Below, piece by piece: positions 35,453 to 48,660 of a stretch of DNA of 64,000 nt. Below the pieces are notes generated by a model. The model did no database searches, was not told the origin of the DNA, and saw only the letters and a list, made by a program, of their open reading frames with translations. The DNA lies in contig ML679974.1 in NCBI GenBank assembly GCA_007922225.1, positions 3,399,105 to 3,463,104 of the forward strand. Direction: 5' to 3'. The stretch comes from Emydura subglobosa. Its lineage: Eukaryota; Chordata; Testudines; Chelidae. Position 1 is the stretch's first letter; every line of letters begins with the position of its first letter. Position numbers and translations under genes: made by a program.

Positions 35453-36771
35453 CATGGTTCACATCGCCAGGGTCCCCAGGTTATACTGTCTCCCTCTGTA
35501 AAAGGGGAGACCATAATGCATCATGGGGAATTTAGTATGACCAGGGAACCTGGCCTAGAAAGCAGAATAGGAGCATGAGGCACCTGAACTACAACTCTCA
35601 TGAGGCCCTGTGGCATTTGTAAATGAAAAATTTTCAGTTTTTATTTGAAATTTTCGAGGGGTGGGGGCATATAATTGTATATATATATATATTTTAGGCT
35701 CTCTCTTACCAAAAGTTGTTTCCATAAAACACCTGGTCTTGGCTCATGTGAAATAGTCAGGCAGATTTAGTCCATCTCCTGGTGAATAGGCCTCCACTTG
35801 ACAAAAGCCCACCCCTACCATCATGCAAGGTATTACTTTGCAACCTAGGTGGTGGTTTCAGAAGAGATACAAAGGACTGACTAGAGAGAGAGGTCTTGGC
35901 CCAGAGGCAGTAACTCAAATTCAGAGTTAGAACATTTTATTATTAATTCATATTTATAGAAGAGGTTTTCGATTTAATATAACAGTGCTGCAGCTCAGCT
36001 GTGCCTGTCCTCTGGATAGCAAATAGTTAGACTTAAGAGTTGTCAAATCACTTCCTTTCTGGAGCAATTTAAGTTAACATATACATACAGTAACAGCAGC
36101 AAAAATCCCCTTTGCTGCAGGTGCTGCTTAGTGGGGTTACTACTTTGATACCATTATTCATTGCATCTGATTCTCCTTTCATTTACAGTGATGTAATTCT
36201 GTTGGTTTCAGTGCAATTGCTCCTTATTTTACCCTGCTGTAGGTGAAAGGAGAATTAGCTTCCCTATCTTGACTCAGGATATATAACTCACCTTGCAATC
36301 TACAACCTGCTGATAGAGCCTGCTGGTGAGCAGGGTATTACTTAACTAAAAAAGATGACTGAGACCACTGCTCCCATGGCTGTGTGTAATGAGTTGCTAT
36401 CACAATTTGCACCTTTCTTGGCAACTTTAGTAGAGAGACCATAGAGGTTGAACTAACCTCTCACTCCTTGGTGACACTTTCATCCAACTGAGGGATAAAG
36501 GGAAGCGGGAACTTCTGCTGTCTGTTACTATGATGTGGACAGACAAAATTTCAGTCTGTGGAGGGCTCCGTTTGGGACTTCGCATATGTGCTAATGTTTC
36601 ACTTTAGAAAAAAGAGACCTCTTAAGCAACCAAACAGACTACCTCTGAATATATGGGAGGGAGGGGTGGAATTCTGAGGCTGTTTAAGATTTCTTTAAAA
36701 GATTATGTGGTAGCAGATGTTCAAGGCCTTGTAGGCTGGCGTCCTACTGGAGGAGAAATCAGTGACACTAA
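35453..36771. other. Intergenic stretch with short repeats
   Basis: A short (TA)n run near 35678-35693 and the palindromic repeat at 36167-36258. No gene recognised. Confidence 0.45.
36167..36258. repeat. Palindromic dispersed repeat
   Basis: The left arm CTGATTCTCCTTTCATTTAC and the right arm, complement of CTAATTCTCCTTTCACCTAC, form an imperfect 92-bp hairpin. Confidence 0.75.
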
Positions 36772-37066
36772 GCCCTGGTCTACACTTACCTGGAAATTTG
36801 GTGGCAGTTGATGGGAGTTACGCAAGCTATGCAGAGTAGCTTGTGTAACTCCTGTCAACTGCTGTGCTTCCCCTCTGCGCGCTGTCTTCATTGCGCTGCG
36901 CCGACGGGAACCGCATTCCTGTTGACACAGTGCTACGCCACTTGAGGGGGTGGATTTACTGCATCGACTTCATGATCGATTGAGCTGGTCTATACTGACC
37001 GCTTAATTGATCCAGAAAGATGGATCTGACAGCGGCAAAGTTGCCGCCATCAGTATAGACATACCA
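36772..37066. mobile_element. Harbinger-like MITE 3
   Basis: Starts GCCCTGGTCTACACTT and ends as the complement of TGGTATGTCTATACTG. Flanked by TAA at 36769-36771 and 37067-37069. About 295 bp, non-coding, with an inner inverted pair GGAGTTACGCAAGCTA / TAGCTTGTGTAACTCC. Confidence 0.75.
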
Positions 37067-38930
37067 TAAGTATAGGTATATCCCAGATGGAACTTATTTT
37101 ATTTACATACATATATCAGTCCTGAAATTAGATGATCAAACAGCATGCAGGACAATTCTTTTTTTCAGCCTGATACCAAATTCCAACTTAGCAGGTACTT
37201 CAAGTATTGACCCCAACCAGAAACCAAGACAGAGAGCTCCCACTTCTGCTCCTTGCTTAGCTCCCTCTGCCCAGAACTTTGCATAACAAACTACCGTCAC
37301 CACAGGATGTCTTCCCATAACTGAACATTTGCTCACATGCCAAGAAAAAAAAATAGATAGACTATACAGCGCCACCTGATGACACCTTGCCAATAATTTA
37401 TTATTTTGTGAAAAAAATTTTTTTTACTAGACTGGGGTGAATAATTGTTTAATTTTTTTTTGAATAAGCTATTAAATATTATCTCAAAATTCACGGAATA
37501 AATGCTTGAACACTTTATCATGTAGTGATAAAACTGCTTGAATAATAACATCATTGGATAATTTATTGAAAATATGTTATGAAATTAATTGAATAAATTA
37601 TTCAGCAAATATATTTGACCTGCTCTAGCTCTGACTAATAATATGGAATCCTAGTTTATAAGTAGGGCAAAGCAGCAACATCGCTTCTGTTGATTTTGGT
37701 TGCAGCTAGATACCACATACTAAAATTTCCCAGTATCTTTGGTAGTTTTGCACTCTGATTACTAAATTCTGATATTCAGGAACAGAAATACTAATGACAT
37801 GCTAGCATTGCTGAATGCAGTCATTCCAAAATAGTTTGATACCAGGACTAAGTAATAAAATCAGGATATTTTGGAGGATTATTAAGATTTTAATTTTTCT
37901 CCTTTGATTTTGCTTATAAAGTGGCTAACAATTCCAGCATATCAAATGTTTTTTAACCATGTTTCTGAAGCCTTTTAAAATCTTAATTTGAGTAAAACTT
38001 GGTTCTGCTTTGCAAAGACTCTAAGAATATGCAAACTCTTATAAGTTTTTTTTTTTAATTAAAAGGCTTTGTCTGATTAGTGTATGGGTTTTGGTTTTTT
38101 TTTGCGTTGTACACTCAGGACTTCTAAGTGCATTAAAATGCATTAGTCACATGCCTTGTTCAGTGCCCATAACTGTAACAATGAGTGCTTGGGGTGAGGT
38201 GATAAAAAGGTGCAATGCAGTTGAACACTCAGTGATGCATTACTCACAGTTATGGGGCCAGTTAGCAAGGAAAGTTCAATTGAACAAGAAAAAATACCTG
38301 TCTTTTGAATTCCTCTTTTCCTTTTTCTCCTTCACCATTAAATATTCTGAAAATATGGAGCTAGATGAACAATTCCACTGATAGGTTCTTGCCACAAATA
38401 CAAAATTAAAACTATTTTGTCAAATTTAAGTTGACACAACTCTGTCTGACTTCCCAAAATGAGAACCCATAGGACCCTCATTGTATCCAGTTCCATCTGT
38501 ATCTTTTTAACATTTTGTGTCTCAATATAAAGAAGTGTGTGCACAGTTAGAGACAGCTTTTAAGTTCCTCTGGTGGAAACACTGGGAACAAGATAGTTCC
38601 CTAAAAGCATTAAAGTAATGAGTTTAGAATCAATGTCAGAGTCAGAGAAGAGGTCCTCTAATTTCCCCTGCTGAGAAACAAATGATGGCACACGATGCAC
38701 TTGATACCTTTTTAGGCTCTTTATTACAGAAGTAGGAAGGGGGAAAAAACACATTTGAGACTTGCTGCTGTACATCAGATGTCTTCACTAATCTAGACTT
38801 CACAATGAGGCTGATTTTTAAAACGCTATTTAATCTTTACTACCCCCAGCACATTGTCAAGTGAGTCTGTTGAGATGTGAAGACAGGAAATAGCTATGAG
38901 ACTCAGGAACTTAAATACTTACTCCTGTAG
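37067..38930. other. Intergenic stretch, nothing recognised
   Basis: Strongly A+T-rich with TTATT/AATAA-like runs at 37400-37620. No gene recognised. Confidence 0.45.
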
Positions 38931-39180
38931 GTCTGGTCTACATCAGGAAATTAGGTTGGTATAATTACATTGTTCAGGGTGCAAAAAATCCACACTCCTG
39001 AATTACACAGTTAAAGTGACCTTTCCCCCACTGTAAACAGTGGCAAGTTGATAGGAGATTTCTTCCATCAATCTAGCTACTACCTCTCAGGGACATGGAT
39101 TACCTACACCAATGACAGAAGCCCTCCTGTTGGCACAGGTAGTGTGTTTACTGATGGCATAATAATGTAGTGAAAATGGT
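38931..39180. mobile_element. MITE 4, GGTCTACAT-type start, truncated or decayed
   Basis: The left end GTCTGGTCTACATCAGGAAA resembles the starts of MITEs 1-3. It is followed by TTAGGTTGGTATAATTACAT. I could not identify a matching right terminus, so the right boundary is a guess. Confidence 0.5.
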
Positions 39181-42100
39181 ATTTGGTAATATTTTCTCCT
39201 AAACAATATTGATGAACTGCAACTTCTTCCTAAGGGTTCTGACTTCAGTGGGACTGCTTATGTGCTGAAAATTAGGCTAAGTGCTTCTCTAGGTCAGGGC
39301 CAGAATATTTAGCACTTTGCAGGCTCCAGCTCAGAATCAACATTTTAGCTGGTTTTAAAAACAGAGGTGAAAGTTTGGGAGAAGTTTACACCGCCAATCT
39401 GCTCTTTCCTTCTCATCTTGGTCTAGGAGGAATTATGGCTAATGAACATACTTTATTGATCCTCTTGGTTCATTATTGGGTGCTGTGTTAACCTCCAATA
39501 ACCAAGAAAAATCCTCTGTGTTATTTGAAGTGTGTGAGTGTTCTTGGGAGCACACCAAGGGCTTAAAGCCTATAGTTTGGAGTGCCTATGGTGACTGACT
39601 CCCTGAGATCACAGAACAACCAGCATGCTGCCACACATTTAGGGGACCAATGTACCACAACATTCGCAGCGACAACCTGCTGTGGGGTCAGTTACACTAT
39701 GTTAATTTAGTCTCCTTTCCCAGTTCTTGATCTCTCTGCAACTGACAGTGAAGGTGCCAAATGTTGTGGTAGTGGTAACGATGATATGAATACTTCTGTA
39801 TTAGAAATTGGTCTGAGACAATCCACTTACCTTTACATGGGTTAGCTAGCAATCAAGCCATGGATTATGTTCTGTCACGACGAATGATAGATCTAAACCA
39901 GGGACCTGGAGCTGAAGACCAGTGCCATTCAGGTTGCACCATCATTCCACTGCAATGCAGCAAGAAACAGTGTGTAAAATGGTGCTGCATTACAAGGCAT
40001 TGTATTTATAGAGAAATATTAACTCTATCACAGCTAAACAGAGTTTTCCTTTCATCTGGAAGATTCCTTTGGATATATAATGGACAAGGTTGAATTGCTC
40101 CAGAATTGCTATGTAGAGAAGACAGTGCTTATGTAAAGCAATAACTAGACTGACCACTCAGTGCAAAATGACAAGAATGCAGTAAACTCCATAGAATGGA
40201 CAACTTAATAAACTCCGTTTAATTACTATTTTTATTTTTCCAATCAAAATAATATATAAAAAAAGTTCTTAACTGTGTTATAGTGCTTTCCACAAATACA
40301 TATGCTCTGTGCACGTATGGAAACTTTTTGCAATGGAAAATTTTTTTTACAGCCAGCCATTAATCTTGAAATGTGGCGGGAAAAGATATAATCCTCTGTA
40401 GAAGAAACTATAAAATAGTGCACTGAGACATCCCAGAAAAAAAGTTACATGAGATCAAAGTAAATTGCAGCAATTCATCTTGTACTCTTTAAACTGCTAT
40501 GGTGAATCTTAAAAGAAAAATTCCATCCTTTTCTCTCAGCCCACTAGACTGCACATTCTAAAGGTAAGAAGCTGTTCTCATCATGAATCAATTATTAAGC
40601 ACCTGATTTTTTAAATATAATTAATGACATTGGCTGAAATTTTTTAAAAATGTTATTCTCCTGATTGGGCTTGCTCATATATCTTTTCAAAGGTACATAA
40701 TTTAATAACAGCATCACATGGAACATGAGACCTTGATCATTAAAATTATATATAAACAAGTTTACCAACATCTTCCTTTTAAATATGCAGCACAGTGTCT
40801 TCATTAATGTAGCTTTAAATCCAAGGTGATTACAAAATGTATTATTAGGCAATAAAACAATAATATTCACTACCCAGTGCATAGTGTTTTTGAAGCACAT
40901 AGCAGGGTACACATACATGTTTACTCTTTTGTGATTGAATAACAACTTATTTCACTTTAAATATGATATTGAAAGATGTTAATGCTGATTAATGTACTAA
41001 CCACTTTTCATTCAGGCTAAACAAAAGGAGCAATTAAATGTCCTTCTATGCAGTGATAGCTGAAACAATAGAAAGCAACTGCCAAAGGCAGTCAGGCTCA
41101 TAGCAATGCTGATCAGAAGCTAAACTGTATGGGTCTGGGTCTTTCCCTGGGGTTGATAGTAAAGGCAGGGACTTTGATTTGATTGGCTGCAGCTGTGTCT
41201 GTGCATATTCGAGGTAGAAAGCAAGAGATACAGTTGTGAGCTACAGTTGTGAGCAAGGAGCAGAGACACGGTTTATTGGGGCACAATACTTGCTGGAAAG
41301 GCAGGCTTGGATTTCTTAGCATGGAAACTGCCAGCCTCCTGTCTGTTCCTACTGAATTCAGGGAAACAAGACTTTGGTGCAATCCTGTTTATATACAAAG
41401 AGGGTACACAAGGAAATACCTGAGTCATATCAATTTCTCCTTCCAATGAAAAGCACCTGGAAATGCCCCAAATAGTGACTAGCCAAAAAAGGGGCAACTA
41501 TATGTATACTACATACTGCACAATCCTCATTATATTCTCATTTAAGTGAGATTTGATTATGGCCCCAGGACTGTACTGTGTCTTTCTGTCTTTTCCTTAT
41601 CCGGCACTTCCAGAGTGTGGCACCATTTGCTACTGTCTTGATTGTGCTCTGGGTCCCCTGATTATGGAGCATAGCCTCTGCTGGCCAGCCAAACTACCTT
41701 CAATGTTCTAGGGGGGTCTTCCAAACCCAAAATACCACCTCTGTTCCAGAGCTGCTTTGTGTCGGATGATGTCTTCTCTACACTCCAGCCTCCAAAGTGC
41801 CATGTCTGAACTAGGTACAGGCAGCACTGGGAAAGTTAATTGGCATGGCTTCATTAAGCTGTGAGTTCCCTCAGTCCCAGATTGCAGTCTGTACCAAAGC
41901 TCACCTAGCTCTAAGATTATGGGAATCTGAAGTGTACACTCCAAGCCCACAGACCTCAAACCTGGTGCGCTAGCTTCTGTACTTATTAAAACGCCCCACT
42001 ATCTGTAGGCTCCAGTTACTCCTCAGGCCTTTGAATAATGTGTGTGTGGAGAGAGAGAGAATGACATGGGGGAAAAAAAGTGTACATGGGATTTGATCCT

Positions 42101-44484
42101 GTAGAGCAGAGATGTAGAGTTCTACATGTGTGAGCGCAAGATAAAACCATGATGAGAAGGGCTGTGAATTTAGCAAGGTACTTTTAAGCAGTCACAAAAT
42201 TGTAAACATTTTTGTTAATATGCTTAAGTCTAGTCAGATGCTTAAATACCTCGCTGAATAAGAGCCTATGACTGGGAGCTCAGAGGAACCTAATCCTGCT
42301 CTGAGTGAACACTTTAGGCTGGGATTGTTGGATTTGGCAATATCTGCATTTTCCATTTTTTTCTTAAAGCTCCTAATTTTGATCTAACTGTAGAGTTTAT
42401 TGCTGCTAATCGTGATCAATTCTGGAATTAATATTTAAGGTCATCTGGCAGAATACCTCCTTTACTGCTAATACAAAAAAATCAAGAAACAAAATACGAG
42501 CAGTAAATTTTAATGTATTTAATTATATTAAGTTATAATAATTTATGCCTATACTTAACTTCAATACAAAGTTAATACACGCCCCAGTTGAATGGTCTCT
42601 ATTTAAATGTGATTTCTAGGAACCTAAAGGCAAGGGAGCGTAATTAAAATATCAAACACTTAAAAATAAATGTCAAAGGATTTGTGTGAAATACCATTGA
42701 TCAGTCAAAGATACAACATATCTCTAATGAGGAAATAAATGAACAATTGTATTGCTAGTTCTTAGAGGATAATGGAGAGAGACATTAAATGTTTGTATTG
42801 ACAATAAAGAGGAGTTAGATATATTTTAAGAGTAACATAAACACAAACCGACAACTGCTGCCCCATTTATTGGTAAAGTAATAAAGCATTAAAATAAATA
42901 CTTTTGTAAATACCAAAAAGAGCCCTGACACATAAAGTACCTATTACCAGGTAAATTCTTACAGTAGTTGCTTTAACATAGTCCCTTCTCTTTTCCAATT
43001 CATGTAGATCCCTTCCTTCCATATATATGTACTATGCTTGTTTTGCTATTTCTCAAATCCTGTAGCTACTCTGATATTCTGACTTAACTGTAAACTAGTT
43101 CTATGAATGAACTTGGCCTGCAAAACTTATTCTAAATTTTAAACCAACTGCACTGAAAATGTTACTACTTGCATGCATCCAAGTAATATAAGATTTTTAT
43201 TAAAAATAAGGTTAGTTTACCAAATATGTCACAAAGATTCCCTTACAATGTCAATCTTCCAAGATGGAGGGAGGAAAAAGCATTCTTTGATTGGGCAGGG
43301 TATGGAGGCATTATCTTTTAAAAGCAATTGACTTCTGAATATGCATTTATCTCCTGAGTTAAATTGCTACACAGCAGCAGTGGATGCTATTCTCTAAACT
43401 AATCAGTCTATTTCTTCTCTGTTCACATTAGGTCATGGTAACAGACCGGGTTCTCCTCTCTCTGGTGATTGACACTCTGATTATTATTGGGATGAGATAG
43501 CCTGCTCATATAAAAAGCGTGTTACAGATCTCAGTCCCCATCAAATTCAGCTAATGAAAACTGTTTGTCCAGCATTGGATTGTAGTACAAATGGAAATCA
43601 ATTAGAATTATTAAACTAAATGCATTCACTATCAAAGATTTTAAAAAAAACCCCAAAAACCCTATAAAGCTAATGGGCTGTGTTAATACTCACTATTAAA
43701 TCCTGAGTCATTAAGTAGATTAGAATACACGTCTGTATATGGACGTGTCATCTTTTCATCCAGATATGTTACTGGTTTGGTAATTGACCTTTTGTGTGGT
43801 GACAAGTAGCTAAGTGATCTCTGTTGTCTAATCACTTCCTCTATAATATGTAAGTTGCCAGCTGCATGACTTTAAATGTCCCTTGCCCAGTAGGAGAGTA
43901 CAGAGCACTCTTCCAACTCAATTTCCATGCAATTTCTGCCTGGAAATTGAGGAGGAAGACTCACACTTGTATGAAGGAATATGATTGCAGTGTTGGAAGG
44001 TCAGACTACTAGTGTTATCAGCTTGTTAGAAATTTCAGCATCCTTTTGTGACCTTTGAGCTGAAATTTTTCTTTGGTTCTACAATAAGCATAGAGAAATA
44101 TAATGAGGATACATTTAAAGCACTGAGCAATATTTATGTTCAGTCAGTTACTAGCTACCCAAAGTTTAGATAATAGCACTCTGCTTTTTACATAGGAAGC
44201 AGTCTTTTCATAGGCCTTTTAGAGGTAAAAGGTGTTCTTAGTCCGTCAACCTCTTGCCATTGATAAATGTTCTAATGGATAGAATTACTTTTAGAAAACA
44301 GATAAAAAATGTCATTTAAAAAAAAGTCTAGTCACCTCTTGCTTCATTTTAAAAGAAGTGTGGCTTAGCTTTTCACCCAAGTGGTTAACGAGACTTTAGT
44401 TTATCTCAGTCACTTTAAGCTTGCTTAATTTTCTTTTTTTATATCTGCTGTTTTGGAGTTGGATTTCATTTAGGCAGGAGTTTA
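39181..44484. other. Long A+T-rich intergenic stretch
   Basis: About 5.3 kb without a recognisable exon, RNA gene or TE protein. Only short ORFs occur. The part at 39225-39305 resembles the dispersed GACTTCAGTGGGACT repeats. Confidence 0.5.
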
Positions 44485-44492
44485 GTCTAATG

Positions 44493-45040
44493 GTGTGGTT
44501 CCCAACCTTTCTGAGTGAAAGCCCCAATAGTAAACACTAGGTAAAACACACGCCTCCCCCGTCCCACCCCTTCACTGGCCATAAACACATATAATCCCTA
44601 TAAACACATATAATGATGATGATAATAACACTACATTACATTAATAATAATTAATAATTACTTTTACCTGAATAAGAAGCTAAGCCTTCCCTGGCGTAGC
44701 TACCACTGCACGCCCTATGTGGCCCCACCTCTTTCTGTCCCTCATGGACTGATGGTAATGGAGGAGATCCCTGATGGGTTGGTTGGTGCTGCTCCTCTTT
44801 GGCCAGGTGCCAGCTGGTGTGGGGCTGGGGTGGGGGCTGCTCCTCTGTTCTGGCCAGAGTGAAGCTCGGGGGTGCTGCTCTCTTGTGGGAGCTGCTCCTT
44901 TGCTCTGGCCGGCGTGGAGCTCAAGGCTGCTGTGCCTGGCATGGACTTTGGGGGAGGACTAATTACCTCAATATTACTGAAGCCTCATGGAGCCCCCTGT
45001 AATATTTGGGAGGTCCCGCTCTCCAGCTTGAGAAACATTG
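44493..45040. mobile_element. hAT-like element, 548 bp
   Basis: The left end contains GTGGTTCCCAACCTTTCTGA and the right end GCTTGAGAAACATTG, both hAT-like but poorly matching each other. Flanks are GTCTAATG (44485-44492) and GTCTAATA (45041-45048), a 7 of 8 match. The interior has a short GC-rich part with TGCTCCTCT / GGCTGGGGTGG words. No transposase. Confidence 0.68.
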
Positions 45041-45048
45041 GTCTAATA

Positions 45049-46192
45049 GTTATGATGGTTGCAATGCAGTTCTCACCATACTGTGTGTGGTGTTCTTACC
45101 ATATCTTTTTAATGAAAATGTGTCCCAATGGCACCATAGCAGCATCTAACAGCTTTGACTTTTCTGACCTGGGGATGACTAACTACCAAATGATTAATAA
45201 AATTGCTTTGTATGGGGTACAGGGAGGAGCTAGCATGGCAGCAAACTGTTGCTAGCATTTCCCCACTCCATTATGGTCATAAGGAACAATTATTATTTAA
45301 AAAAAACTTTAACCAAAAATAATTACAAATCTATAATTACTAGGCCACATGCATCGCTAGTGTTATTCCATTGCTACCAATGGCATCACAAGGGGCATGC
45401 ATGTGGCCCAAACATGCATAAGATTATCTCTCTGTGTTTTTCGCTTTCCCAGTAATCCTGGGATGCTGAGAGCAGAATCCTGCCTGGCCTGTACCAATAT
45501 AAACTAGCTTTGTACAGGAGCAGTAGGGTGTGGGAGATGGGAAGGGAGACCTTCCTCACAGCAACTTGAGACTGAGCAGTAATACAGTGAGGGGTAATGT
45601 GCAGTATAATTGTTGGATCTGTATAGTAACAGCTTTACGGGCCACTGACCCTGGCCTACATCATTTGCTCCCCTCTTGAGGTAACATGGAGTAAAGTAAC
45701 TGCACGTGGCAGACCCTGCATATCCTCTTTGTGAATTCAGAACTACAGTGCGTTAGCCACATTCTGGGAGTAAAGGTTACAGCATTTGACCCTGAGGAAA
45801 TTATAAGCTGTAGTCACTTAGCAGACCTTCTTTCATCTGCCAGGGATAGCTGCCACTGCATAGGATTTCATTTTTGTTTGCTCTGCCATCTTAGTTCTTG
45901 GGGAAATATGCCTGTCAGACATCAGGCGTTGTTGCTTATTTATTTTGTTTTATTTAATAACTAGCATATGCTCATGAGAACGCAGCACTAAGTTGCTGTT
46001 GTGACTTCTAAGGACTCAGAACTGTGTTGTCAGAAAGATGTCTCCTCGTAATATATGGATAATGGTTATGGTAGAATAATATCGATGTGACATTGCCCTG
46101 ATGTCACTGTCATTATACAAACTGGAATTCCATGGCTGATATGTGCAAGCCACAGTGCTATGGAGTTTCTGTCAGAGTTCTGTGTAGCAAGG
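45049..46192. other. Intergenic stretch with one inverted repeat
   Basis: A perfect 12-bp inverted repeat (GGCCACATGCAT at 45343-45354, its complement at 45397-45408, 42-bp loop) is the only structure seen. No gene recognised. Confidence 0.45.
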
Positions 46193-46390
46193 TTCTATCT
46201 TCGAGTGATTGCTCATATCCATTCCAATATAGGTGAGTGCGTGCCCCGTGCACTGGTTCCCGGAACTTTTTTGCCCTTAGCAAGCCCCGTAGGGTCGGCT
46301 CAGGTGCCCTCCGGAGTACCGCACTCATGCCGCAGTACATAGGGCGCCGCTGACCCTGTGGACCCTCAGTTCCTTCTTTCTGCCCATTGA
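46193..46390. repeat. DIRS copy 2 left inverted terminal repeat
   Basis: Outer end TTCTATCTTCGAGTGATTGC, then CCAATATAGGTGAGTGC and a GC-rich part. It is complementary to 50728-50976 over its inner part, and its outermost 40 bp are complementary to 50630-50669. Confidence 0.88.
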
Positions 46391-46549
46391 CGGTAGCTGG
46401 AACGTCTGCCCCTTGCTCTTCAAGCAAGTAGCAATCCCTATAGTTTTTTCTAGATGTTATTATTAGAGTTGTTATTAGAGTTAAGTATAGTACTTAGTGA
46501 ATAGTTAGTTAAGATAAGATAGTTGCCCTCCGGGGCTCACGGTTGAGCC

Positions 46550-48660
46550 ATGCCCGGCTCAACTGGTTTTAAAGCTTGTGCCATCTGCAGCAAGGCTTTC
46601 CCGGTATGCGATCCCCATGACCGCTGCCTCCGTTGCCTCAGGGAGCAGCATCCTAAGGATAAGTCCCGGATCTGCAAGGCCTTCAAGCCTTGCACACAGA
46701 AGGAGCGGGACGCACGCCTGAGAGCTATGCTCATGGAGTCCGCGCTCCGGCTGTACTCGGAACCGTCCCGCTCCCCCGTGGCACCGAGTGTATCTTCGGT
46801 GCGCAGCGCACTGCCGGCACCGGGACAGTTGATGCAGCAGCCGGCGGTGCCGAAGAAAAAGCGACAAGGTGCCGCCCACATGGACTCCCCCACGCCACTG
46901 GGACAGCCGGGGGTTACTCAGGAGATGCCCCAGCCATGTACCGTAAAGAGTGGTCCAGCATCGGCATCTTCTTGCAGGGAGCCTCCCCCGACTCCTGGGG
47001 TGCCCCTGTAAGGGCCATCAACGCCTGAGGCATTCGCTGCGGCACGTGCCCTCATGGGCATGCCCATGCCTCCGTCCCCCCCTCGGCCAAGGGCTCGGGG
47101 ACCGGCGTCTCGGGGTAAACCCGCCCTGGGTGGCCCCAGTGGGTGGCGGAGACAGGAGTCCAAGTCTCCCCCCAGACGGTCAAGGAGGGTTGAGAGTGCA
47201 GGCTCCCCTCCCAGCTCCGACACTGGGTCGTCAAGCTCCTCGACACTGTGTCACCGAGGACGGTCTCAAGGCTCCGGCATGGGGCAACGCCGTTCAAGTT
47301 CCGCCTCACACAAAGCTCGATCTTCGGGTTCCCGGCATCGATCCTGATCCAGAGAGCACACTCTGGCATGGATCCCGGCGGCCAAGCAGATGGGAGGCAC
47401 TGGCGCCAGTCCCGATCCCCAGGGTATAGTCCGGCACGGATGAGGGCCCAGGACCGTCACGCCCAACACTGCTCCTGCTCCCCAGACGCCGATGGGGGCA
47501 CGGCACCAGTCTCGATCCCTGGCACGCAGCCTGGCGCGGATCCTGGTGACCAAGAATCCTGGGGCACTCGGTACCGCTCCCAATCCCCGACGCAGACTGA
47601 GGTCCACCAGCACGCTTGGCGCCGGTCCAGATCCCTGGCACGCAGTCCGATATGGATCCCGGCGCCTGCTGACAGCGGACACACCTCACACCGCTCTCGG
47701 TCCCCGGTGTGCAGTCTGGCACGGATCCCAGTGCCTACAGGGACCTGGCCCTCTTGGCACCAGTCCAGATCTCTGGACCACAGCCCAGCGTGCCTAGCAC
47801 TGATCCAGGTCCCACAGCCAGCAAGAGGACACTCGCCACTGCCGACGCCGTCGCTCTCCTTCTGCCGGCGAGAGCTCCCGATCCCCGTCCTACAGCCTAG
47901 TGCCGGGCCCGGCACCGAAAGTCTCGGCACCGAGGCACCACTCCCGCTCCTTGGAGTCCGGGCGGGGGCGCACTCCTGATAGTCAGCACCACTCCAGGTC
48001 TCCTAGGAAATGCTGGTACAAGACCTCGGCGTCTCGGCGGTGATCATCCATCTCCTCTAGCCGCTCGCCCCCCCCGCCGGCACCGCGGACATCGCCGAGA
48101 CCGTTCTTCCTCATCCTGGAGCCGGTCATCGGGGAAGGCGAGTAGTGACCGCAAGTCCCGGAGGCACTGGTCCCGTAGCTCGGGGCACCATGTGTACTGG
48201 AGCCCTCCCCACTTGGCACGGGGTCGGTCTCCTCCTCGATGGCCCTGCCGCCGCTTCCCCCTCCGAACCTCTCCCTCCGAGCTGGCTGGACAAGGGCCAT
48301 TCATCCGAAGAGGAATCCGACCCTCAGGAGGGTCCCTCTATGGGGCCCCTCCCACAGTCTTCCTCCTCTTCCCCGGATGATGCAGCCGCCAGGGACAGGA
48401 GGGTACCACTCCCTGACTTTAAAGCTCATCAGGAGCTTCTTAAGAGGGTGGCGGACAATTTAGATGTTGAGCTGAAAGAGCTGTCCGAGGAGGAGAACCC
48501 CCTCTTCGGGGTATCGGGATCAGCAGGGCTGTCCAGGGTCGCCCTCCCTGTCCATGAGCGGGTCCTAAAACTGATTAAGGCCCTCTGGCAGACCACCGCC
48601 TCAGTGGACCCCACATCCAAGGGCACGGAGCGAAAATATTACGTCCCGGCAGAGGGATTT
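46550..48660 (+). pseudogene. DIRS copy 2 Gag-like ORF with zinc-finger and SR-rich region
   Basis: ATG at 46550. The N-terminus has CAICSKAFPVCDPHDRC followed by LRCL, a Cys/His cluster likely to bind zinc. An in-frame TAA is at 47009-47011 and TGA at 47345-47347. From about 47380, in another frame, repeated RSRSP/RSRSL blocks (WRQSRSPGYSPAR, WRRSRSLARSP, SHRSRSPVCSLARI, WHQSRSLDHSPA) form an Arg-Ser-rich region of about 25-30-residue repeats. A frame from 48145 carries FKAHQELLKRVADNLDVEL and RKYYVPAEGF, the conserved C-terminal Gag part. At least one frameshift separates these. Length is plausible for a DIRS Gag, minus a small deletion before the RT. Confidence 0.75.

Noticed and set aside
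47266..48300. Long minus-strand frames opposite the DIRS Gag
   Set aside because: Shadows of the GC-rich SR-coding region, not conserved as such.
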